Below are positions 50,770-62,234 of a stretch of 64,000 bases of DNA, piece after piece. The stretch is from Chlorella sorokiniana (Eukaryota > Chlorophyta > Trebouxiophyceae > Chlorellales > Chlorellaceae). The notes beneath the pieces were generated by a model. That model worked only from the letters and a program-made list of their open reading frames with translations, did no database searches and was not told the DNA's origin. The position numbers and the translations under genes were made by a program. The DNA lies in NCBI GenBank assembly GCA_025917655.1, contig CP084613.1, positions 1,240,001-1,304,000 on the forward strand, read 5' to 3'. Positions within the stretch are counted from its first letter, which is position 1. Every line of letters starts with the position of its first letter.

Positions 50770-52083
50770 ATGACTGCATCCCAGTTCGCCCTTCTGGCTC
50801 TGTGCCTGGCCGCCTTTGCAGCATGCCCAGGCAAGTCCATGAGCTTGCTGGGCAGCATGCATGAATAGGCAGGCTGGTTGCCAACTCCGCTCTCCTGCCT
50901 GACGCCAGCGATTCCCACTTTTCGTGCTCTAACAATCCCATCGATGCCTTGCAGTGCATTCTCGTGAGCTGCATCAGATCACCTCAGCTTCGGCCTCTGC
51001 AACTACATCAGGTGAGGAGTCTGCCGCCGCTGCAGTGACGGTCAACACAGAGCTGGTTGCTGGGTGTCATGCCGGTCAATCAGACACAACTGGTTTGAAG
51101 GTTATATGTTGACTGTGGCCATGCAGGACCCGCAGTCAGCTCTTCCTCTGCTCCGACCTCCCAGCTGGCCACCCCCAGCAACTTGCTGCCCAACCCCTTC
51201 ACCGCCCTGCCTGGTGCGTGTGCGGGTCCGGCCCCCTTCTCAGCCTCACTGCCGAGCTCTTGCTGGCAAGGGGGACACCAATGGGGTGGCCACATTGTTC
51301 AAGCTTGATGTCCAAGCCTGTGCAGGCAACACACTGCTGTCCGATTGGTGGAAGCGCTTCACTTCGCCAGCACCCACCACCTTCCCCAGCTTCCCCACCA
51401 GGGCACCGAGCCCTGCATCGCCCGGCTCTGTGCAGCCGCCCACCACCACCACGCCAAGCAGCGGGAACTGCCCGGTTGAGCTCCACCCACCAGCATGAGC
51501 GCACACTTTGGCCCACTGCCAGCCCTATGCAGCGCCAGTGCCACAGATAGTTGACAAGGACTGTCTAGGTGCTGTCCCATTGCACTTACAGGATGCCAAG
51601 GCCGCCCTGGACGCTATGAATGCTGCGCGTGCTCGGCGCGGTGCGGCGCCTCTGTCGTGGAGCTCCAACCTGGCCCAGGGCGCGCTTGCATGGAGCTCCC
51701 GCTGCGTGTTCCAGGTAGGCGTGCGGCAGCATGAAGCACTGGCAGGTGCCCTCTTCATGACTTCCTGCAGCTCACGGGAACCTCTCTCTTTTGAATGCAT
51801 CCGCTGGGCCCTGCAGCACTCCAAGTCTGGGTACGGTGAGAACCTCGCCAAGTTCTCGTGGGCATCGCCCGGCTGCGCCGACGCAGTGAAGCTGTGGCTG
51901 GACGAGGCCAAGTACTGTCCCTGCACGACCTTCTCAAGCCGGACGGGCCACTACACGCAAATCGTGTGGAAGGCCACGACGGCGGTTGGGTGCGGGCTGG
52001 CGCGCTGCGGTTCAGGCGTCATGGTCACCTGCCGCTACTCGCCCGCCGGCAATGTGCTGGGCCAGTTTGCCAGCAATGTCTGA
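50770..52083 (+). CDS. Secreted CAP/PR-1 (SCP) domain protein
   Basis: A hydrophobic N-terminal signal peptide (MTASQFALLALCLAAFAACP) sends it to the ER and probably the cell wall or medium. Exons: 50770-50830, 50955-51011, 51127-51214, 51326-51474, 51592-51714, 51817-52083. A Ser/Thr/Pro-rich linker, likely O-glycosylated, precedes the CAP domain: ALDAMNAARARRGAAPLSWS, SGYGENLAKFSWASPGC, then the signatures GHYTQIVWKATTAVGCG and CRYSPAGNVLGQF. CAP proteins bind sterols or act in defence or wall biology; no catalytic activity is assumed. Intron 1 has a strong GC donor (CAG|GCAAGT at 50831). The join between the fourth and fifth exons is less sure, and a small extra exon near 51557 is possible. 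Confidence 0.85.
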
Positions 52084-52492
52084 GAGCCGGGGAGCCGTGA
52101 CAAGCCTTCAACCTTCCCTGATACCATCCCCCTGATACCAAGTCTCCCAATGGCAGCGCTATGCTGTGCTACTACCCCGCCTCGCCCCTACACCCGTCCC
52201 TGCCCCCAAACCGATCCCCCTGCTTGCGCCCGATCAACCCAGCTGCCCCTTGATAGGATGTTCCAGACCTCTTGCTATGTAAACCATCTCCATGTTAGAT
52301 AGGATGTGCCTGCTTCAGGTGCGAATCATATGATTCCACATGCATGTGGGAATAGATGTCCTGCGAGGAGTTTGGTCGGGCAGATGTGGCTGGCGGTGCC
52401 ATGCCGCTGCACTACTCGTCCACCGCTGTGAGTGCAGCGCATAGGAAGGCTGTTGCAAGTACAAGACACCTACATAAAGCAGGAGTAGCAAC
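52084..52492. other. Gap between convergent CAP and coiled-coil genes, with TGTAA at 52279-52283
   Basis: Holds the 3' UTRs of both genes. TGTAA at 52279-52283 is about 196 bases after the CAP stop. It is less GC-rich than the flanking exons, and no gene is seen. Confidence 0.45.
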
Positions 52493-53859
52493 CTAGCAGC
52501 CGCTGTTGACCTCGCTCAATGGCAGTTCTGTTTCTGTGTCACTGGCAGCACCATCTTCGGTCAGCTGTCCCGCTGTGGCATCCAGCATGCTCTCTGACTC
52601 CAGCAGTGTCTTCAGGGTAGCACTTTTCTCCTCGTTCTGCTGCAGTGTCAGGTCCGACAGCTGCTGGAGCAGGTTGCATTTCCACTGCAATTCAAGCAGC
52701 GAGTGACAAGGCATGTAAGTAGCCAGACGCTACTCACACGTGCGCCCCCTCCACACCCCTACACTGTCGCATATCTGCAAGGAATCATCTTCAGAGCAGC
52801 GGCCGCGTCGGCTGCCGCACCTGCAGATCCGCCACCTCCTCTCGCAGTTGCTGCACCTCGCACTGGGCAGCTGCCGCCTGCTGCTCAGCGCACTGCTGCG
52901 CTGTTCCTGCCTCCTCAGCACGAGCCTCCACGTTGGACATCCTGCCCTCCGCCTCTGCAATCACAGTGTTTGCATCATCAAGCCGCTGAAGCATGGCGTG
53001 CAACGCACTCTGCATCTCGTCACGCTCGGCTGCATGGCACAGATCGGGAGCAGCAAAACCATCTCAGGGACAAAGGGCGGGCAAAGGATCCGCCAGCCCC
53101 AAGGCCGGCAGGCTTCAGCAACGCAACAGCTGTGCTGCCCCACCCTGCGCCTGCAGCACCGCCTCCTGAGCCGTGCGCTCGCCGCCCTCCGACAGCTCGT
53201 ACTCGCGAAGGCGGTCCCGCAGCTCCTGCACCTCCACGTCCCGCCCCTTGAGCGCCTGCTTCAGGTGCTTCACCTCCCCCACCCTGCATGGCCGCATGAC
53301 TGCGCGCAAAGTCATAGCAGACCCTCACGTCTGGGGTTTCAACTAACCAGCTATCCCCCACGCTGCCTCGCGCCTGTAGGCCAGCTGCTGCTGCACCCGC
53401 CGCAGCTCCGCCTCCGCCTTCAGTCGCCTTTGCTGCTCATTCTTTGCGGCCAGCGTGAGTTTGCCCTTGTCCTGAAGTTGCGACAGGATGAGCCTCTCAG
53501 CTAGCAGTCACAGGATGCTAGCCTGGCCACCCCTTCTTTCAACACAACAGGCCGCCGAACCGGCCATACCTGCTTCTCACCTTGAGCCATGCAGCCTCTG
53601 CATCACGATACTTTTGCAGCAAGCTGCCAAGGGGAGCATCTCGAGCATAGGCATTGGCAGTCCGCAGCACCGCTGTCGTGAAGGGCCGTGGGGCGGCAGC
53701 GGCGGCAGGTGAAACACCGCTCGGCCGCGCCTCTCCGGGGCGGGCGCTGGCTGCCAGTGATGCAGCAGCTGGTAATGCGGCTCTGCTGCCCAGCGTTTGC
53801 GACAGCGCGGTCAGCTTGGCACCGAGTTCCGACAGCGCCCTGTTGTTGTTCGCGTCCAT
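52493..53859 (-). CDS. Coiled-coil protein of unknown function
   Basis: Five exons (53859-53581, 53471-53345 or nearby, 53283-53144, 53029-52821, 52684-52493). The start MDANNNRALSELGAKLTALS leads into a low-complexity Ala/Pro stretch. Long heptad-like helices follow: NEQQRRLKAEAELRRVQQQL, KHLKQALKGRDVEVQELRDR, ERDEMQSALHAMLQRLDDAN, EQQAAAAQCEVQQLREEVAD and LLQQLSDLTLQQNEEKSATL. The C terminus is acidic. Nothing points to a specific family; structural or cytoskeletal scaffolding is only a guess. It begins 100 bases from the stop of the ALG2 gene, transcribed the same way. Confidence 0.65.
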
Positions 53860-53959
53860 GCCTGCGTGGCAGCCTGTAAAAGGCGCTGCAATCGCACAAT
53901 TGCAGTTTTCGGGCGTCGCGGGACATGCCAAGAACAAGATGTGAAAGTGCACCGCCAGG

Positions 53960-55811
53960 TCAACTTTGCTTCTGCTGAGGCCGCTGGGCAGGAGGTGCTG
54001 CCGCCAGCTCCACCACACACTTGTTCAGTTGGCGGCCAAAGGCCTTGCGCGAGAACCTGGCCTGCACATGCTGACGCGCGGCCGCCCCTAGCCGCTGCGC
54101 TGCGCCCGGTGCAAGCAGCGCCGCCATGGCGTCGGCCCACTCCCCCGCCTCTGGCTGGCACAGGAAGCCGGTGCGCCCGCTGACGACGCTCTCCTTGGGG
54201 CCGCCGCTGGCGCATGCCACCACGGGGCGCGCCGCCGCCATGGCCTCCAGCGGCACGATGCCAAAGTGCTCGCGCTGCGGCGTGTATAGCACCCCCACGC
54301 ACGCCGCCAGCAGCCAGGCGCGCTGCCTGTCGGAGAAGGAGGGCAGGAAGCGCACGCGGTCCGCCAGGCCCAGCTGCGCGGCCAGCTCCCGCAGCTCCCG
54401 CAGGTGCTCCACGTTTTCTGGCAGGCGCGGGTCGTAGCCGCCGGCCACAACGAGGCGACAGGCGGCGTGATGGGCGCCCCGCCGCCGCAGCTCGTGCAGG
54501 GCGTGGATGGCCAGGCCGATGCCCTGAGCGCAAGCAGGCAACGCTCCATGTTCGAGACTGCTGGTCGCAGACGGCTTGCGATGCATCGCCAGCAGCCAGC
54601 CCTCAAGTGCACAACGCAAAGCAAAGGCGGCCGCAGCTGCGCAGGGTGGGCCCAGCCGCCGCACCTTCTTGCGCTCAAAGCGGTTGATGGAGAGGAAGGT
54701 GGGCCCCCCGCCACAAAGCGAGCCATGTCCGGCGGCAGGCCCTCCTGCCAGGACGCCGCCGCCTCCTCAAGGTCAGCAGCCGGCGGGATGGCCACCGCTG
54801 GGTACAGTATGCCCGGCCGCACGCCGCGCGCATGCAGCCGTCGAAACGTCTGCGCAAACACGCCTGGGGACAGGGAGTCCGGGGGCACAGTGTGTCACGC
54901 GGCAGGACGGCAGCGACTGATGCCAGCCGGCTCACCAGCCCGCTTCCCTCTGCGCCCCACGCACGCGCCCGCTGCCTCGGCTGTCGCTGCAGGCCCCCAT
55001 AACCCCAGCACACACCCTGGGTGAAGGCGCTGTTGACGAGGCAGAGGTGCGCGGCGCCGGTGGTGGCCTGCTCCACCCAGTCCAGCGGTGCGCGGTAGGC
55101 GGCGTGCAGGCGGGAGCGCCGTGCCGCCAGCAGCAGGTCGGGGAAGTGGCAGTAGAAGAGGATGCGGGCGGTGGTGAGCGCGCGCAGCACCCAGTTCACC
55201 GCCGACACCTGGTCCACGACCACCACGTCGTACTGCGCGCCACGCCGCCAGCTCAGCCACGCAATGTGAAGAGCCACCAGCGCGCAGCGCACGTAGGCGC
55301 ACAGCGCGTGCGCGCGGCCAAACACGTGGCGCGGGAACCAGCCGCCGGCAACGGTGACAGAGAACGGGCCCGACACCGTCTCTTCGAAGCAGCGGCTGGG
55401 GTCGTGGAAGGCGGTGAACACATCCACCTGTGAGAATAGGAAGGGAGGAGGGCTCAGGTGCCCCATGCAGAAAGGCCAGCAGCCGTCTAGCAGCAGCTGG
55501 CATAGTTGGCTGCGTTCCTATCGGTACAATCACTGCGCATGCGCAGCCGCGTCCTGTACTTTGCAGCACACAGCAGCAGCCCCCCACCGTGTGGCCGTGC
55601 CCCGCCAGCTCCACCGCCGCATCCACAATGAGCCGCTCTGCCCCTGCAGACCGCCATCGCAGGTACGATTTGGATAACTGAACGTTACAAAATCTTGGGG
55701 CGCCTCCAGTCCCTGCAACTGCCAAGAGGCCGCACCTCCCAGTCCCAAGTCGGGGTGGCAGAAGGCGACACGCAGTGGAATGGCCAGAGACGATCTCCTG
55801 GTGCGTACCAT
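53960..55811 (-). CDS. ALG2: ALG2, alpha-1,3/1,6-mannosyltransferase
   Basis: Adds the second and third mannoses to the dolichol-linked oligosaccharide on the cytosolic face of the ER, for N-glycosylation. Exons: 55811-55736, 55643-55588, 55427-55016, 54863-54665, 54523-53960. The GT4 fold is clear: LRVAFCHPDLGLGGAERLIV, DVFTAFHDPSRCFEETVSG, VVVVDQVSAVNWVLRA, ARILFYCHFPDLLLA, then after the linker PTFLSINRFERKKGIGLAIH, VVAGGYDPRLPENVEHLREL, and the donor site TPQREHFGIVPLEAMAAARP with VVACASGGPKESV. A G run near plus-strand 54705-54711 is one base short. Length and domain order match the family, and a hydrophobic segment near the middle fits membrane association. Confidence 0.93.
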
Positions 55812-56246
55812 CCTCCAAATTAAAACAAAACGGATGCCACAAAGCAACGTCTGGTCTGTGGACTGGTGTTTTCTTCCGCCCTTGTGTATCGAAGGCACCA
55901 TTTGGGACTCCCGGCGCACTTGCTGGGTGCCCTAGGTGTTCATTGACTAGTTATCCCAGCAGCTGGTGCGCAGCTTTGTGCCGAAGATCAGTTCGGCCAA
56001 TGAGTTTAACTGGCTTCTTGGAAAATCTGCCGTCGAGGTAATGTTGAAATTTATACCGGGTTGCACAGGCAATCAGCCAAGACAGCCTGCCGTGTGGCGT
56101 TGCCTTGGGCGCAGAGCGGCTCGCACCGGCGGCCTTACACACCGTTACCTTCGTGGTGCTCCTCTAGACATGCCCAACGAGCAGCTGTGGTTGTCACTCA
56201 CAACCGTTGCTGGCTCTGCTGCCGCCACCCGCCGCTGGCCTGCAGG
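55812..56246. other. Gap between ALG2 and SAP-domain genes
   Basis: It carries the ALG2 promoter and possibly a 5' exon or UTR of the SAP-domain gene, whose first certain exon follows a CAG at about 56244-56246. Nothing else is recognised. Confidence 0.35.
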
Positions 56247-56891
56247 GGCACCCTCGTGGCAGTGCAGCCAGGCGCCGCATTTCAAGCTCCACCCACGCCC
56301 TACATTGCGGATCATGACACCACGCCACAGCAGGTTGTGCGGATGGACCCAACCAACATTCTCATCCGCACCCTGCAAAACAAGCGGGCCAAGGAGGAGG
56401 CGAAACGCAAGCAGGCCAAGGCAGCAGGTGCGCCCCAGGGGACTTGCCCCCTGCTTTCAGCAACACACAATGCTGCCTACCTGAAGCATGAGCCCGCACA
56501 TTTCGTTCTCCATGCTTGTGCATGCAGAGTGTGCAGCTGCACAGGTTGCTGTATTCCTCCTTGCATGCGCAGCAGTGCACGGCTGCCCATTCAGTGCCAC
56601 AGCTGTGCTCGCGTTCCTGCAGATAAGGGCAAGCGTCCTGTGGAGGACGCGGAAGGCAGCCGCCCCGCTAAGCGCCCGTCAGCAGCCGCCGCCGATGGGG
56701 TGGGGCCCAGTGGCGCCAGTGCCGGTGTGCCGGACCCTGCGCAGAGCAGCTTTACCAAGCTGGGCCTGCAGCCGCGCACCATCAAGGAGCTGCAGACCGT
56801 GCTCAAGGCTTGGAATTTGCCGGTCAGCGGCAAGAAGGACGATCTGATCCAGAGATTACTGGACCACCAGCGCAACGTGCAAGGCGGGTGA
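56247..56891 (+). CDS. SAP-domain protein, 5' end uncertain
   Basis: Two exons are clear (about 56247-56427 and 56623-56891). The first gives VRMDPTNILIRTLQNKRAKE with a basic helix rich in Lys/Arg. The second has a bipartite-like basic stretch (DKGKRPVEDAEGSRPAKRPS) and ends in a SAP motif (LQPRTIKELQTVLKAWNLPV and KKDDLIQRLLDHQ). SAP domains bind AT-rich DNA or RNA in chromatin and RNA-processing factors, so a nuclear role is likely. The start may be the ATG at 56344 or lie in an upstream exon, since the preceding in-frame residues also look coding. Confidence 0.6.
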   Translation, partial: GTLVAVQPGAAFQAPPTPYIADHDTTPQQVVRMDPTNILIRTLQNKRAKEEAKRKQAKAAGAPQGTCPLLSATHNAAYLKHEPAHFVLHACACRVCSCTGCCIPPCMRSSARLPIQCHSCARVPADKGKRPVEDAEGSRPAKRPSAAAADGVGPSGASAGVPDPAQSSFTKLGLQPRTIKELQTVLKAWNLPVSGKKDDLIQRLLDHQRNVQGG

Positions 56892-57924
56892 AGGGGCGTC
56901 GCGCACGCCATGGGTGCAAGGCAGGGCACGCCGTGCGCAGCTTAGCTTCTGTACCTGACTTTGTACGATGTTGTTGCTCCACGCTCTCACATGCTGCACA
57001 GCTTTCTTTCGCTACCATTCCTGCTCTGTCCACCCTGCGATGCATTCCCTGCCCCTTGCTCCTGCCCTCCATGCTGGGCTGAGCATCTTATAATTTCATG
57101 CAATCACCAGCGATGAGAAGCGTGGGTGAGCAATCACAAGAATCTCACGAGAGAATGGCTTCACCGCTGCGGAGGGAAACGGGATAACATCTGCTTCGGA
57201 AGCCTGTACAGCTAGCCGCCGAAAAAGGGTGAGTGGGCTGCAGCAGGGCCGTGCAGGGACGCAACGACTGTGCTGCGCATGATGCGCGTACCGGACAGGA
57301 GAGAGGGAACCACAGGGCTCAAACTGGATGGAAAGTTTGGCTGCCGCATCAGCTGCAAAGGAACAGAACCAGAAGCACACCCGTTCTGCACGAGGTGGGG
57401 AGCGCATGGGCGATTGTGGCACGGCAAGCCTGCGCATCTTTCTCTCACTTGATGCCAGTGCCCTGCATACTGCATGGATGCGGAGCATGGCTTAGCTGTG
57501 CAAGTGCAGCGTTGAAAATGCTCGGTGTTTGGTGGGCGCCAACTCATGTGCTGTGTAGCGTCCCCGCCACCTCAGCCCTCATCGCACAAACAGCACAGGA
57601 AACACCGAACAACTGGGCTTCTTAGGGTACTGTGCTTGTGGTTGCTACCTCGAAATACACCCGCCGCGCAACACTCCTCTTTAGTGTGTTGCTGAAAAGC
57701 GCTTCGCTCGCTCAGGCTAGTCTGCGACACGTTGCTTTGAGACAAAGACTACCAATTTCCGCAGGGCCTCCAGGTGCAGTAGTGCGTGGTATCGATGCGT
57801 GTAATGGTGCAAGCGGCGGTGTCGCAGCCGCCTGCTCTTTGAGATGGGCACCTATAAGTGATTCTCTGGTGGCCAGGCTTACCTGATCCTAGTGCGCGTG
57901 TTCCAACCTTGCAGGCAAAGGGAG
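56892..57924. other. 1 kb without a recognisable gene
   Basis: No frame on either strand resembles a known protein. It has lower GC than neighbouring exons. It must include the SAP gene 3' UTR and the promoter of the small membrane protein gene. A non-coding RNA or a fast-evolving short gene cannot be excluded. Confidence 0.35.
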
Positions 57925-58458
57925 ATGCATTGTTCGCTATGTTTTGCATGCATTCGCATGCTGGTGTTGCTGGCAGGCATCAGTGCACGTGGGGCTGCGG
58001 GAAAGGACAAGAAAGCGGCTGATGACGCCAACAACTGGCTGTTCTGCAACACCACAAGCCAGTGTCGGGTGCGCACCAAGCTAGCCCTGGTCCTCTTGTC
58101 ACTGCTTACAGCGCACCACCTCTCCCCCTGGCGCTCACCGCTGCACAGCACCCCACCCCTGCCGCTGCAGTCGTGTGGCGCGCTGCAGCTGAATGAGCAC
58201 TGCCGCGCGGCGGGCGGCTACGCCGTGGCGCAGTGCTTGGTGTCCCAAGCCGACTGGCAGGGGCCCGCGGAGTTCAAGCGGGAGCTGAGCAGCGACGAGG
58301 GCCTGCAAGTGGGGACGGTGGTCACGCAGCATCGCGGCTGCACACCCCAGTCCAGCTTCACAGTGGGCGGCCTCATGACCCTATGCGCCCTCGTCGCGGC
58401 GGCCGCGCTGCTGGTCGTGCGGTTGCGTGCGCACCAGCTGCGGCGACACGGTTTGTAG
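57925..58458 (+). CDS. Small type-I membrane protein of unknown function
   Basis: Two exons (57925-58068, 58171-58458), phase 0 junction, 143 residues. The N terminus (FACIRMLVLLAGISARGAAG) is a likely signal peptide. A Cys-containing luminal part follows (NNWLFCNTTSQCR, SCGALQLNEHCRAAGGYAVA). One transmembrane helix near the C terminus (GGLMTLCALVAAAALLVVRL) is followed by a short basic tail. The paired cysteines suggest disulfides in the lumen. An internal ATG at 57958 is an alternative start. I do not recognise the family. Confidence 0.6.
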   Translation: MHCSLCFACIRMLVLLAGISARGAAGKDKKAADDANNWLFCNTTSQCRVRTKLALVLLSLLTAHHLSPWRSPLHSTPPLPLQSCGALQLNEHCRAAGGYAVAQCLVSQADWQGPAEFKRELSSDEGLQVGTVVTQHRGCTPQSSFTVGGLMTLCALVAAAALLVVRLRAHQLRRHGL

Positions 58459-58880
58459 CAGGGCTGGGCTCGCGGCTTCATCAGAACAATCTTGCCAAAT
58501 GGACATGTAGCCACATGAGGCTTTACAGGAAGGTTTGTAAGGTTGACATGAAGTAATTGGTGGTGCCTGCTGTGAGGCCTTGCGAAAAAGGAAATCCGCT
58601 CACAGGGAAGGAGGGTGAGCGCAGCGGAGGCGACAGGTGCGGCAGTTCACAATCAGGCGCAGTGGGCAGAGGGCACACGCACTGCCCTGTACAACAGCAG
58701 CAAGGAGCAGGTTGGTCTCAGACAGTGGTGCAAGTAGTAACGCAGAGCCTGACAACAGGTGGCTCAGCGAGGGAGGGGTGTGGGGGCTCTCAACGCTCCT
58801 TCAGCTCTGGGTCTGGGGTGCAAGCTTCCAGCCGGCAGAGGAAACGCGTCCCCGGCGCAGCCGCCGTTGCCATCCAGGGC
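58459..58880. other. Gap between convergent genes, with TGTAA on both strands
   Basis: TGTAA at 58536-58540 is 78 bases after the membrane protein stop. A minus-strand TGTAA (TTACA at 58522-58526) lies about 355 bases after the biotin carboxylase stop. No gene is seen. Confidence 0.4.
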
Positions 58881-60004
58881 TCACGCCTTGGACTGCTTGC
58901 GGCGTGAGGCGCCGCGCTTGGCAGCATCCGCCACCAGGCTCATGTTCTTCATCTTGGGGGCTCCTGCAGAGCATTGCAGGCAAGCCGCGCTCAGCAGACA
59001 GGGCGCGCCTTCGTCCATGCGTGCAGCTGGCGGCTGTTGCCTTGCAGGCAGCAGGGGCCAGGCCCGGCGGCCGTGCGGGGGCGGCGGAGGTGCAGCGGCG
59101 GCGGCGGCGGCGCACGGTGAGCGTGTCGGCGTGCTTGACGATGAAGCCGGTGTCCACGTCTCCCGCCTGGAACGACTCGTTGTCCAGGATGAGCACGTGG
59201 AAGGGCGCGGTGGTGGGCACACCGCTCACCACCATCTCCTGTGGCATGACAGGTGTGCGGGGGTGGGGTGTGTGGGTGATGAGGGCAAGGGGTGAAGCAT
59301 GCCAACGCCACGCTGCCACCAAGCCATGCGTTCCTCCCAGCACGCACAGCGCACAGCACGCCCAAAGCGCTGCCACCTGCCCCACGCCGCAGAGCGCACA
59401 CAGCGCGCACCGCCTCCCCCGCCCTCACGTTGAGCGCGCGCCGCATGCGGTTGATGGCGGCGGTGCGGTCCTCGCCCCACACGATCAGCTTGCCCAGCAG
59501 GGAGTCGTAGTTGGGGGCACCAGGTAGTCGGGGTAGAGGTGGGAGTCCATGCGCACGTGGGGGCCGCCGGGGGCAGGTAGCCCACCACGCGCCCGGGGCC
59601 GGGCCGGAAGTTCTGGAAGGGGTCCTCCGCGTTGATGCGGCACTCAATCGCGTGGCCCTTGAACTTGATGTCCTCCTGGCTGCGCGGGGCGGCGGGGGGG
59701 CGTGCACAGACAGCGGGTGGGTGGGACACACAGCTGGTGAGGCGGCCGGATATGAAGGGAGCGGCACCTCAGCCATGCCCTTGCACACAGGCGGCTGCAG
59801 GCACGCATGCGGCTGCAGCAACCGATACCTGTCAACACCCTGGCGGCTGCCCGTGACCACCCTCACCCCGCCCCGCCCCGCCCCCCGCCCTGATGCTATG
59901 CCCCTGTGCGGCGCCCACCTGAAGCGCAGCTTGTGGCCCATGGCCACCTTGATCTGCTCCTGGATCAGGTCCACCCCGTGATCATCTCGGTCACCGGGTG
60001 CTCC

Positions 60005-60037
<33 letters not shown>

Positions 60038-62234
60038 AAGCCCTTGGGCTCCCACAGGAACTCGATGGTGCCCACCCCGATGTAGCCGATCGACTTGGCG
60101 GCGTTCACGGCGGCGTCGCCCATCGCCTTGCGCACCTGCGGCAGGCCAGGGTTGCCGGGTGTTTCTTTTTTTGGGGGGTGGGGACAAGATGAACCAGGTG
60201 CCCACGACTTTTGGCAAGGGCTTCCAAGGGAAGGGGCAGGGGGAAGAGAGCGAGAACACCGCGTGGGCGGCAGCCCTGCATCGCCCGCCGCGGCTGCCAG
60301 CATGCCATCCTGCAGCGCCCCCGGAGCTGGGCGGCGCACCTCGGGGTGAGGACTGGGAGGGCGCCTCCTCCAGCAGCTTCTGGTTGCGGCGCTGGATGGA
60401 GCAGTCGCGCTCGCCCAGGTGCACCACGTTGCCGTGCTTGTCGGCCAGCACCTGCGGGCGGCGCAGCGGCGGGAACAGCTCGCGTGACGAGTCTTGTGCC
60501 TATGAACGAGCGGGCGAGCGAGCGCCTCCGCCCCCACCCCACTCCACGCAGCCCCAGCCCGGCGATTGCCCCCCCCACACACACCTGGAACTCTATGTGG
60601 CGCGGGTTCTGCACGTAGCGCTCCAGGTACACCGCGCCGTTGCCAAACGCCGCCTCCGCCTCCTGCTGCGCCTGCTTCAGCAGCGGCAGGAACTCGTCCG
60701 GGGTCTGGGCGAGGCGCATGCCGCGGCCGCCGCCGCCCGCAGTGGCCTTGATCATGATGGGGAAGCCGATCTTGCCGGCCACCGTCACAGCGTCCTCCGC
60801 GTCCTTGATCAGGCCGTCGGAGCCGGGCACGGTCGGCACACCCGCGTTCTGCACATGGGTGCAGGGAGGGGGCAAGGGCAGGTGAGGCGCGCGAGGCTGG
60901 CCGCTGGCCGATGCAGGGGCCGCCGCACGCCCCACCACTGCTCCCTCCACAGCACAGCAGCGCAGGGAGGGTGCCCTGGGCACGGCCTGGGCGGCGCAGG
61001 CGGCGGGTGCGTGCGGGGGCGCGCCTTCATTGTGTCGCGGGCGGTGGACTTGTCTCCCATGATGCGGATGGAGTCGGAGCGGGGGCCGATGAACTCCAGG
61101 CCGTGGTCGGCGCAGATGTCCACAAAGGTGGAGTTCTCAGACAGGAAGCCATAGCCCTGGGCACAGAAAGGGGGGCGGGCGAGAGCGTCTTGTGAGAGGA
61201 AGAGGTGCGGACACGGGCATGCACAAACGCTGCGTCCAAAAGAGCACGGCCTGACGCCGCTCCGGGCCACAGCCGCGCTTCTGGGGCACCTCCTGCGTTG
61301 GCCCCCTGACCAGGGGGAACGGGGGCCTGGTGGCTGTCTGAAGGGGGAGGGCTCACCGGGTGGATGGCGTCAGCGTTGCGCGAGATGGCGGCGGAGATGA
61401 TGGAGGGGATGGAGAGGTAGGACTCGGAGGAGGGGGCCTCGCCGATGCACACAGCCTCGTCCGCGAGCTGCGTGGGGGCCGGGGGGGGGGTGGGGTGGGG
61501 TGGGGGGGTGCGGCGGCGGCGTTGGAGGGAACACATGGTGGCTGGCAAGCGCGGGGGGCAGCCGTAGGGAATGCAGCGCCCTTGCAGGGCGGCCGCTCCC
61601 GCCTTTGCTTCTGCGTCCCTATCACAGTGCAGAGCGGCACGGCAGCGCGCAGCTTCGGTAGCGGCGGCCGGGCGCCGCCGGCGCCGCTGCGTCAACCCCT
61701 GGCGGGGCTGCCCGCGTACACGAGCTGCGGGGTGGCCGCAGGGCGCACCTGGACGTGCAGGCAGTCTTTGTCGGCGGTGGAGTAGACTGCAACCGTCTGC
61801 AGGCCCAGCTCCTTGCAGGCGCGGATGACGCGCACCGCAATCTCGCCGCGGTTGGCAATCAGCACCTTTTGATCTCCTTCTGCTCAGCCGAGGCGGTGAC
61901 GCCGGCAGCAGGGGCGGCGGAGGCACGCAGCGCGCGCCGCGCCACCGCGGCCGCCACCTGCTGGCGCAGGGAGGCGCGGGACACAAACTCGCAGGCCTCT
62001 GCTGCCAGGAAGTCGCTGCGGAGGGCCGCGGCGCCGGCGGTGCGTGGGGCCGCGGCCGCGCGCTGCGCCCTGCTGCCGCTCACTGCCCTGGCCACGCCCT
62101 GCGCAAGGAGGGGTTGACAACCCGGGGTTAGGCCCTTCCCAGCGCGATCGCGCCGCGGGGGGACTCTGGCAGCAAACTGGCAGCAGTAGGCTCACCTGCC
62201 CATGCAGCTGAGACTGTGCAAGCACCGCCTGCAT
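58881..62234 (-). CDS. Plastid biotin carboxylase subunit of acetyl-CoA carboxylase
   Basis: Carboxylates biotin on BCCP using ATP and bicarbonate, the first step of plastid fatty acid synthesis (AccC type). About ten exons; the first five are 62234-62196, 62098-61749, 61467-61357, 61156-61025 and 60848-60585. A transit peptide rich in Ala/Arg/Ser precedes [20 protein letters not shown]. Then come [40 protein letters not shown], the ATP-grasp loop [33 protein letters not shown], the catalytic [15 protein letters not shown] and [15 protein letters not shown]. The C terminus ([20 protein letters not shown]) is basic. The A run before VLIAN (plus-strand 61868) is one base short. The intron after exon 61156-61025 begins AAG|GCGCGC, another GC donor. 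Later exon edges are approximate. Confidence 0.93.
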
